A DNA stretch of 64,000 bases from Bacteroidota bacterium (GTDB lineage Bacteria > Bacteroidota > Bacteroidia > Chitinophagales > Chitinophagaceae), in contig JAHEFI010000001.1 in the NCBI GenBank assembly GCA_024640255.1, forward strand, positions 372,001 to 436,000. The letters run 5' to 3'. The notes beneath the pieces were generated by a model. That model was not told the DNA's origin. It saw nothing but the letters and a program-made list of their open reading frames with translations, and made no database searches. Below, piece by piece: positions 53,584-61,183 of this stretch (position 1 is the stretch's first letter; the number at the start of each line of letters is the position of its first letter). Both the position numbers and the translations under genes were made by a program.

Positions 53584-55308
53584 ATGCTCAGAACGGCAGA
53601 CATTCAAAAATTAGCCCATCATTACCTACCCAAAGACTTTATTTTAACCGATTGGGCAAGCCTAGAGCCCTTTTTTATAGAATTATCCGATAGGCCAATT
53701 GATGATGCTGCGGGACTTGAAAAATGGCTAAAAGACCTAAGTGAATTAGAAGCTTTTATTAGTGAAGACGCTTGTTGGAGACAGATTAAAATGACTTGTG
53801 ATACAACCGATAAAAGTTTAGAAGAAGCATTTAACTTTTTTTGCATGGAGATTCAACCCAAAATGCAACCTTATGCAGATGCTTTGAATAAAAAATTGAT
53901 AGCTTGTCCATTTACTAAAACCTTGGACAAGGATACTTATTTTACTTATTTAAGAGCTGTTCAAAAAAGTATTGATTTATTTAGAACAGAAAATATTTCT
54001 ATACAGGCAGAATTAAGCGTTTTACAACAACAATATGGATCGATCGCCGGCAAAATGACAATCACTCATGAAGGACAGGAATATACTTTGCAACAAGCCG
54101 CTCAATTTTTAGAGAGTGAGGATAGAGCTATCAGAGAATCTGTTTATAGAAAAATACAAGAAAGAAGATTGGAAGACAAAAAAGCCATGCATGATTTATT
54201 TTCTAGTTTAATTGAAAAAAGAAATCAGGTAGCCATAAATGCAGGCTTTGCCAATTATAGAGATTATAAGTTTGTTGAGTTAGGCAGGTTTGATTATACC
54301 AAAGAAGATTGCTTTCAATTTCATGAAGCAGTGAAATTACATGTGCTTCCTTTGATTGATAAAATATATGCTAGAAAAAAACAAAAGCTAGGCTTAGACG
54401 TTTTAAAACCTTGGGATACAGAAGCAGAGCCAGCAGGAACAAAACCATTAAGACCTTTTACCGATGGGAAAGATTTATATGAAAAATCTGTGGCTTGCTT
54501 TGAACAATTGCATCCCTTTTTTGCAGATTGTTTAAAGAAGATGAACTCTTTAAAGCATTTTGATTTAGAGAGTAGAAAAGGGAAAGCGCCAGGCGGATAC
54601 AATTGTCCATTAGCTGAATCAGGTGCCCCTTTTATTTTTATGAACGCCGCTGGCCAAATGAGCGATGTGACTACCATGGTGCATGAAGGTGGACATGCAG
54701 TTCATAGTTTTTTATCACATAATTTAAGTTTAAGTGCTTTTAAAGAATACCCCATGGAAATTGCCGAAGTGGCAAGCATGTCCATGGAATTATTTACTAT
54801 GGATCATTGGCAATCTTTCTTTGACAATGAATCGGATTTGAGCCGAGCTAAAGAACATCAGTTAGAGCGCACCATTACCATCTTCCCTTGGATTGCTATT
54901 ATTGATAAGTTTCAACATTGGGTATACGAACATCCAATACATAGCATTGAAGAGCGCACTGCTACTTGGACAAGTATATTAAAAGAATTCTCTACAAATA
55001 GCATTGATTACACAGGATTAGATGAATTTAGAGCAATAGGATGGCAAAGACAATTGCATTTATTTGAAGTGCCTTTCTACTATATTGAATATGGTATTGC
55101 TCAATTAGGGGCTATTGGTATGTGGATGCAGTATCAACAAAATCCAACTACAGCATTAGAGAATTACATGAATGCATTGGCTTTAGGTGGAACAAAGACT
55201 TTGCCTGAGTTATACAAAACTGCTGGTATTGAATTTAATTTCTCTCCTGACTACGTTAAAAAATTAATGGACTTCACCAATACACAATTAGAAAAACTAT
55301 ATGTATAA
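53584..55308 (+). CDS. M3-family oligoendopeptidase F-like
   Basis: TTMVHEGGHAVHSFLS zinc motif HExxH-type; full M3 architecture. Confidence 0.93.
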   Translation: MLRTADIQKLAHHYLPKDFILTDWASLEPFFIELSDRPIDDAAGLEKWLKDLSELEAFISEDACWRQIKMTCDTTDKSLEEAFNFFCMEIQPKMQPYADALNKKLIACPFTKTLDKDTYFTYLRAVQKSIDLFRTENISIQAELSVLQQQYGSIAGKMTITHEGQEYTLQQAAQFLESEDRAIRESVYRKIQERRLEDKKAMHDLFSSLIEKRNQVAINAGFANYRDYKFVELGRFDYTKEDCFQFHEAVKLHVLPLIDKIYARKKQKLGLDVLKPWDTEAEPAGTKPLRPFTDGKDLYEKSVACFEQLHPFFADCLKKMNSLKHFDLESRKGKAPGGYNCPLAESGAPFIFMNAAGQMSDVTTMVHEGGHAVHSFLSHNLSLSAFKEYPMEIAEVASMSMELFTMDHWQSFFDNESDLSRAKEHQLERTITIFPWIAIIDKFQHWVYEHPIHSIEERTATWTSILKEFSTNSIDYTGLDEFRAIGWQRQLHLFEVPFYYIEYGIAQLGAIGMWMQYQQNPTTALENYMNALALGGTKTLPELYKTAGIEFNFSPDYVKKLMDFTNTQLEKLYV

Positions 55309-55324
55309 AATTAAAACCAAGAGT

Positions 55325-55606
55325 ATGAAAAAATTAATCATTTGCTTTGGATGGATGCTTATTCATTTTAGTGTTTTCGCACAACATCAAGCCCCAGCGA
55401 ATGTGAGCGCCGGAAAGAATGGAGATCCTGCTATGCCAACTTATTTTGTGAATGGGGTTGAAACACCTTATGAAAAAGTGGTTAAAATAAATTCTACCAC
55501 AATTGAGAGTATGAATGTATACAAGGGTCCTGATGCTATTGCTAAATTTGGTGCAAAGTATAAGCACGGAGTAGTGATGGTTAAACTCAAAAAAACTAAA
55601 AAGTAA
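55325..55606 (+). CDS. Small secreted protein resembling an isolated TonB-receptor plug segment
   Basis: Signal peptide MKKLIICFGWMLIHFSVFAQ; PTYFVNGVETPYEKVVKINSTTIESMNVYKGPDAIAKFGAKYKHGVVMVKLKK. Confidence 0.6.
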   Translation: MKKLIICFGWMLIHFSVFAQHQAPANVSAGKNGDPAMPTYFVNGVETPYEKVVKINSTTIESMNVYKGPDAIAKFGAKYKHGVVMVKLKKTKK

Positions 55607-55613
55607 TTTCAAA

Positions 55614-55645
55614 AAATAACCCTCGAATTTCGAGGGTTATTTTTT
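55614..55645. terminator. Bidirectional terminator
   Basis: ATAACCCTCG-AATTT-CGAGGGTTAT with A-rich 5' and T-rich 3' flanks. Confidence 0.85.
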
Positions 55646-56937
55646 TATGCGTTGTTATTGTTATTATTATTTTGGGGAGGTCGATTGTTTGGACGAGGTC
55701 CGTTATTATTTGGTCTTGGACCATTATTGTTAGGGCGAGGACCATTATTGTTTGGACGAGGTCCGTTGTTGTTTGGTCTTGGACCGTTATTTCTTGGACC
55801 ATTATTGTTTGGACGATCATTTCTGTTTTGATCTCTTCTTCTGCGATCGTTTTTCTCTAGGCTCTTTAAACTAATTTGACCTACTAATTCAACAAAGCTA
55901 TTTTCTACTTCTTTTACTTTATTGCTGGTTAACTCTACCGCTTGTAATTCATCAACAATTACTCCTTGTTGATTTAAGCGTTTTATTTCTTTAACTCTTT
56001 GAATAGTTAAAGGATAATGCTTGGTATTATTAGGTAGGGTATACCACATTAAATTTTTGAAAATATCTTTCTTAATTAAGAAGGCTTGACCCATTGCAGT
56101 TTGTAAAGTATCTGCATAGTCTGGGAAATCTTGCAAAGCATCCAAGTAGGTATCTAATTCAAAATTCAAACAACATTTTAAACGACCACATTGTCCGCTT
56201 AATTTAGTTTGATTGATAGAAAGGTTTTGGTATCTAGCAGCAGTGGTATTCACACTCTTGAAATCGTGTAACCAAGTGCTACAACATAATTCTCTACCAC
56301 AACTTCCAATGCCACCCAATTTAGCCGCTTCTTGTCTAATACCAATTTGACGCATTTCCACTTTCACTTTGAACTCGCCTGCGAAAATTCTGATTAATTC
56401 TCTAAAGTCAATTCTATCATCTGCAGTATAAAAGAAAGTAGCTTTTTTGCCATCTGCCTGTAATTCTACTTCACTTAGCTTCATCGCTAATTTCAAGTTA
56501 CTTGCATGCGTGCGGCTTCTCGCTAAAATATCTGCTTCCCTGCTCTTGCTTATTTTAAATGCTTCAATATCTCTTTCGTTACTAGCTCTAACTATCTTCT
56601 TCATCTCCGCGCTAAACTCGTCTACGCCGCGTTTTTTCATTTGAATTCGCACAAGCTCTCCAGTAATGGAAACCTCGCCCACGTCAAAACCATTCACCCC
56701 TTCTACAGTGACATAGTCTCCTTTTTCAAAATGTTGTAAAGTAAGATTTCTGAAAAATTCTTTTCGGCTGCCTTGTTTAAAGCTCACTTCCAATACCTTA
56801 CATTGACTTTCCGAATCGTCAATAGGCAGGTCGCGCAACCAATCGTGTACATTCAATCTATTACATCCTCCTGTGCTACAGCCACCATTACTTTGGCAAC
56901 CTCCTGGTTTCCCAGTTCCGCAAGATCCACATCCCAT
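55645..56937 (-). CDS. ricT: RicT/YaaT-like PSP1-domain protein
   Basis: GGIGSCGRELCCSTWLHDF, SGQCGRLKCCLNFELDTY PSP1/YaaT signatures; directly downstream of holB. Confidence 0.88.
   Translation of the reverse strand: MGCGSCGTGKPGGCQSNGGCSTGGCNRLNVHDWLRDLPIDDSESQCKVLEVSFKQGSRKEFFRNLTLQHFEKGDYVTVEGVNGFDVGEVSITGELVRIQMKKRGVDEFSAEMKKIVRASNERDIEAFKISKSREADILARSRTHASNLKLAMKLSEVELQADGKKATFFYTADDRIDFRELIRIFAGEFKVKVEMRQIGIRQEAAKLGGIGSCGRELCCSTWLHDFKSVNTTAARYQNLSINQTKLSGQCGRLKCCLNFELDTYLDALQDFPDYADTLQTAMGQAFLIKKDIFKNLMWYTLPNNTKHYPLTIQRVKEIKRLNQQGVIVDELQAVELTSNKVKEVENSFVELVGQISLKSLEKNDRRRRDQNRNDRPNNNGPRNNGPRPNNNGPRPNNNGPRPNNNGPRPNNNGPRPNNRPPQNNNNNNNA
55672..55811. repeat. In-frame 21-bp tandem repeats coding NNGPRPN in the RicT tail
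   Basis: About five units of a GGACCnTTnTTnTTTGG..-type repeat; protein NNGPRPNNNGPRPNNNGPRPN... Confidence 0.85.
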
Positions 56938-57009
56938 ATATAGTAAGTTCAGACTGTTAAAAATAATAAATACCTTAGGCTAGTTCAACTCTTCTCTTCA
57001 CCTTTAAGC

Positions 57010-58209
57010 CTAGCCTTCTGTCAAAATTAAGGTTTTGTTCTGAATGATATGATAGAACTTGATACCCAAGGCCATAAATAGCATTTTAGGGTTGGCATTA
57101 CGCTCAATATAATAGACTGCTTTGTCTAGCTCTTGGATCATGGCTTCTAACTGGCCCACACCCGCAATTTTATTAATTCTTAAGGCAAAATCCTTCAAAT
57201 CTGGGTCTAAATGAAGGTCTTTACCCAATACTTTTAGTCGGATACTTTGCTCCAATAAGTGGTTAAAGTACTTCAAAAATTGCTTTTGAGGCTCTCTTCC
57301 CATTTTACTGGTTTCGTCCACCCATTTGGCTTGTGCTACTGGTCCATTTTTTAAAATGGCATTTAACCATTCTCTTATCTGGGCTAAAAAATCGGCATCG
57401 CTATGTTGGAGAAGATGAAGTGCTTCTCTATAATTACCATCTGCCATCAAAGCCACTTGTGCAGCTTTTTCAGGAGCAATATTAGCTCTTTCAATTAATG
57501 CTTTCTCAATAGAGCTAGCGCTTAATCTTGGAACTCTTATTAATTGACATCTACTTAAAATAGTGGGTAAAATATTTTCTTCTGAGGCAGCTACTAAAAT
57601 AAATATAGTGTTAGCAGGAGGCTCTTCAATTAGTTTTAATAATTTATTTCCTTCTTTACCTAAATACTCAGGCATCCACATTACTAAAACCTTATAATTA
57701 CTTTCAAAACTTTTGAAAGATAATTTTTTGATAATCTCATTGCATTCGTCTGCACTAATATTTCCTTGCTTATTCTCTGCTTTAATTAATTGTAACCAAT
57801 CAAATACATTTCCGTAAGGATAACCATTGATAAAATCTCTCCATGCTTCAATATGATTGGAGCTAAGGTTTTTTTGTCCAGGTTTTTCTGTAATGGATGG
57901 AAAGGAGAAATGCAAATCAGGATGCATTAAAGAATTGGCTCTTTGATAAGACGCTAATTGTTCTATTTCGTCAGGTCCTGGAATTGCTTTTGATGTATTA
58001 TTTTCTGCAGGAGCTCCAAATAAATCTTCTACCGCTTCAGTCTCTCTTGGAATACTTACAATGTATTGTGCGAAGGCAATAGCTAATGGTAATGCTCCTG
58101 AACCTTCAGGGCCTATCATTAACATGGCATGGCTCAGCCTATGATGCTGAACCATTTCCACCAACTGTTGTTGTAATTTTTCTTGACCGATTACTTCACG
58201 CAATAACAT
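57010..58209 (-). CDS. holB: DNA polymerase III delta' subunit
   Basis: VIGQEKLQQQLVEMVQHHRLSHAMLMIGPEGSGALPLAIAFAQYI; LLKLIEEPPANTIFILVA. Confidence 0.9.
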   Translation of the reverse strand: MLLREVIGQEKLQQQLVEMVQHHRLSHAMLMIGPEGSGALPLAIAFAQYIVSIPRETEAVEDLFGAPAENNTSKAIPGPDEIEQLASYQRANSLMHPDLHFSFPSITEKPGQKNLSSNHIEAWRDFINGYPYGNVFDWLQLIKAENKQGNISADECNEIIKKLSFKSFESNYKVLVMWMPEYLGKEGNKLLKLIEEPPANTIFILVAASEENILPTILSRCQLIRVPRLSASSIEKALIERANIAPEKAAQVALMADGNYREALHLLQHSDADFLAQIREWLNAILKNGPVAQAKWVDETSKMGREPQKQFLKYFNHLLEQSIRLKVLGKDLHLDPDLKDFALRINKIAGVGQLEAMIQELDKAVYYIERNANPKMLFMALGIKFYHIIQNKTLILTEG

Positions 58210-58242
58210 GCAGCGAAGATAAAGGATAGTTATGTAAGCGCC

Positions 58243-58764
58243 TTATTTTAACTGGCTCAAAATAGCTTGATTATCTGGGGTAATATTACTTGGATAATAA
58301 GCAATCATTTTTCCATTCTCGTCTAATAAGAACTTATTGAAATTCCAGCTAATGCTAGCGTCTAAAACGCCGTTCTTAGATTTTTGTGTTAACCATTGAT
58401 AAATAGCTGCTGTATTGGTTCCTTTAACATCAATCTTATCGGCTAATGGGAAGGTTACGCCGTAATTCTTTTTACAGAATTCAACAATTTCTTCATTAGA
58501 TCCTGGCTCTTGACCACCAAATTGATTACAAGGGAAACCGATAATCACTAATTTATCTTTGTATTGCTCATAAACTTTTTCCAATGCTTCATATTGTGGT
58601 GTGTAACCACATTTGCTTGCAGTATTTACCACTAATATTTTCTTACCCTTAAAACTAGCTAATTTAATGTCTTTACCATCAATTCCTTTAACGGTAAAAC
58701 TATGTATACTTTGTGCGCTTAATGTTGTTGCTGCTAATAACATAATGCTTAATAAAAATTTCAT
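58243..58764 (-). CDS. Glutathione peroxidase (secreted)
   Basis: LVVNTASKCGYTPQYEALEKVYEQYKDKLVIIGFPCNQFGGQEPGSNEEI. Confidence 0.95.
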   Translation of the reverse strand: MKFLLSIMLLAATTLSAQSIHSFTVKGIDGKDIKLASFKGKKILVVNTASKCGYTPQYEALEKVYEQYKDKLVIIGFPCNQFGGQEPGSNEEIVEFCKKNYGVTFPLADKIDVKGTNTAAIYQWLTQKSKNGVLDASISWNFNKFLLDENGKMIAYYPSNITPDNQAILSQLK

Positions 58765-58817
58765 AATGATTCGATTTATTGTACACTAATGTAACATCAA
58801 AAAGGCAGAAAAGTTGA

Positions 58818-59516
58818 CTAAATGGTATAAGTGGCAGTAAAAACACTTAATTTTTTTATTTCTACTGTTTGTAATAAATGGGCCGCGGCTTCAATAGTGG
58901 CTCCTGTGGTTAATACATCATCCACCAATAGTAGATGCTTGTTTAATATAGGATGGGGGTCTTCCAAAATAAAACTTTGCCCAATGGCCTCCATTCTTTT
59001 AATACGATCTTTATGGGTTTGACTAGCAGATTCAAAAGGTTTTCTTAATACTTTATCCATAATTGGCCATCCAGTTATGGATTGTATTCCTTCACAAAGA
59101 ATCATGGACTGATTGTACAATCTTTTATGGTATTTAACATTACTTATTGGAATAGGAATTAAAATGTCTATTGGATTTTCTTTTACTTGTTCCATTAAAA
59201 ATTGCCCCATCCATCTTCCCAACATCCAGCCTGCTTTTTTATTATGATGGTATTTTAATTGAGTGATGAGTAATTGTATAATACTGTCTTTGGTGAAAAA
59301 CAATAATGCATTGGCATATTCAAATGAAATTCTACCCCAAAATATTTTATGAATAGGATTATTGATTTCGTTTTCGAAATCTGTATAGGGTAATGCATGT
59401 ATGCAATTTTTGCACAAAACATCTTGCTTTTCTAACTGATCAGTTCCGCAGCACAAACAAATATGAGGATACCATAGATGCAAAAAAGCATCTAAGTATT
59501 GCTGTAAAAAATGCAT
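58818..59516 (-). CDS. ComF-family amidophosphoribosyltransferase-like protein
   Basis: CLCCGTDQLEKQDVLCKNC zinc ribbon; LLVDDVLTTGATIEAAAHLL PRPP loop. Confidence 0.92.
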   Translation of the reverse strand: MHFLQQYLDAFLHLWYPHICLCCGTDQLEKQDVLCKNCIHALPYTDFENEINNPIHKIFWGRISFEYANALLFFTKDSIIQLLITQLKYHHNKKAGWMLGRWMGQFLMEQVKENPIDILIPIPISNVKYHKRLYNQSMILCEGIQSITGWPIMDKVLRKPFESASQTHKDRIKRMEAIGQSFILEDPHPILNKHLLLVDDVLTTGATIEAAAHLLQTVEIKKLSVFTATYTI

Positions 59517-59526
59517 TGCATTTTAT

Positions 59527-60897
59527 TTAGAAAAATAACTGATAAGCCTGGTCCACTCTTTCGATGGCAATAATTTCAATGGCATGCTTTTTAATATCAA
59601 TGCCTTTTAAATTAAAAGAAGAAATAAATATTTTTTCAAAACCTAATTTCTCTGCTTCAGCAATTCTTTGTTGAATTCTATTCACTGCTCTAATCTCTCC
59701 ATTTAATCCAACTTCGCCTGCAAAACAAATGCCTTGTGGCAATGGTACATCTTCATAAGAAGAAAGTAATGCAAGAATTACTGCAAGGTCTAAAGAAGGG
59801 TCTTCAATTTTTAATCCACCTGCAATATTTACAAACACATCTTTCATTCCAAAAGCAAATCCACCGCGCTTTTCTAGAACGGCCAATAATAATTGTAATC
59901 TTCTTAAATCAAAGCCAGTCACAGTTCTTTGAGGGGTTCCATAAACACTTTGTGTCACCAATGCTTGTACTTCAATCAATAATGGGCGCATGCCTTCCAT
60001 GCTTGCAGCAATCGCACTTCCACTAAGTGAATCATTTCTTTGTGCTATTAAAAATGCAGAAGGATTGGTTACTACTTTCATTCCTTCTCCAGTCATTTCG
60101 TAAATACCTAATTCACTTGTTCCGCCAAATCTATTTTTTAAAGTACGCAACATTCTGTAGGCATAATGTCTATCACCTTCAAATTGTAAAACAGTATCCA
60201 CCATATGTTCTAAAATTTTTGGACCAGCAATAGAACCTTCTTTAGTGATATGTCCAATTAAGAAAACAGGCGTACCTGTTTCTTTAGCGAATCTTTGAAA
60301 CTCTGCAGCACATTGTTTGATTTGTGAAACAGATCCAGCACCTGCTTCAATTAAATTTGATTCAATGGTTTGAATGGAATCAACAATCAATACTGTAGGC
60401 TTTAATTTTTTGATGGCTTTGAAAATAGCATTGGTGCGTGTTTCAGCGAGTAAATAAAAATGTTCATTTTTTAAATTCAATCTATCTGCACGCATTTTAA
60501 TTTGCTGAATACTTTCTTCACCACTGATATATAAAACAGTTTGATTTTTCATCATCAAACCTTGTTGTAAAAACAATGTACTTTTTCCAATACCTGGTTC
60601 ACCTGCTACTAATACAATGGATCCTAAAACAATACCACCACCTAATACTCTATTTAATTCTGTGTCTGAGCTATCAATTCTTTTTTCTGAAGTACTATTT
60701 ACTTGATCAATCGCAATTAACTCAGAACCTTTTTGTTGGTTACTATATCCATCCCATCCTGCTTCTTTTTCTTTTCCTGCATCAATGAGTTCTTCCGTGA
60801 ATGTATTCCATTCATTACAAGCTGGACATTTACCTACCCATTTGGTAGACTCATAACCACAATTATTACAAAAAAAGGCAGATTTCGTTTTGCTCAT
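59527..60897 (-). CDS. radA: DNA repair protein RadA/Sms
   Basis: CNNCGYESTKWVGKCPACNEWNTF, AGEPGIGKSTLFLQ, LKNRFGGTSELGIYEM. Confidence 0.97.
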   Translation of the reverse strand: MSKTKSAFFCNNCGYESTKWVGKCPACNEWNTFTEELIDAGKEKEAGWDGYSNQQKGSELIAIDQVNSTSEKRIDSSDTELNRVLGGGIVLGSIVLVAGEPGIGKSTLFLQQGLMMKNQTVLYISGEESIQQIKMRADRLNLKNEHFYLLAETRTNAIFKAIKKLKPTVLIVDSIQTIESNLIEAGAGSVSQIKQCAAEFQRFAKETGTPVFLIGHITKEGSIAGPKILEHMVDTVLQFEGDRHYAYRMLRTLKNRFGGTSELGIYEMTGEGMKVVTNPSAFLIAQRNDSLSGSAIAASMEGMRPLLIEVQALVTQSVYGTPQRTVTGFDLRRLQLLLAVLEKRGGFAFGMKDVFVNIAGGLKIEDPSLDLAVILALLSSYEDVPLPQGICFAGEVGLNGEIRAVNRIQQRIAEAEKLGFEKIFISSFNLKGIDIKKHAIEIIAIERVDQAYQLFF

Positions 60898-61183
60898 GCA
60901 GTAAAGATAATAGGATATCTTTTTTAATATAGGGTAATTACCGAAATCGCGTTTTTTTGGACAATTTCTTCATATTATTTAAAAATATATGTGACTAAAT
61001 CCAATTCTTACTTCTCATAAGTAACTGAAAATCAATCAATATGTACAAATATGATTATTTTAATATGTATTTTTTACACTTTAAGATCACAAAAAGTTAA
61101 AGAAATCAAAAAATTTGTTTAATTTTAAGAGCATGTTCTTTCTATTTAGGGAGAACTTTTTTAACAAAAATTTTGACAACAAC

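Noticed and set aside
55672-55811. Possible CRISPR array
   Set aside because: Contiguous 21-bp coding tandem repeats without unique spacers; in frame within ricT
55672-55860. 62-aa plus-strand ORF (IVWTRSVIIW... repeats)
   Set aside because: Antisense artefact of the RicT NNGPRPN repeats
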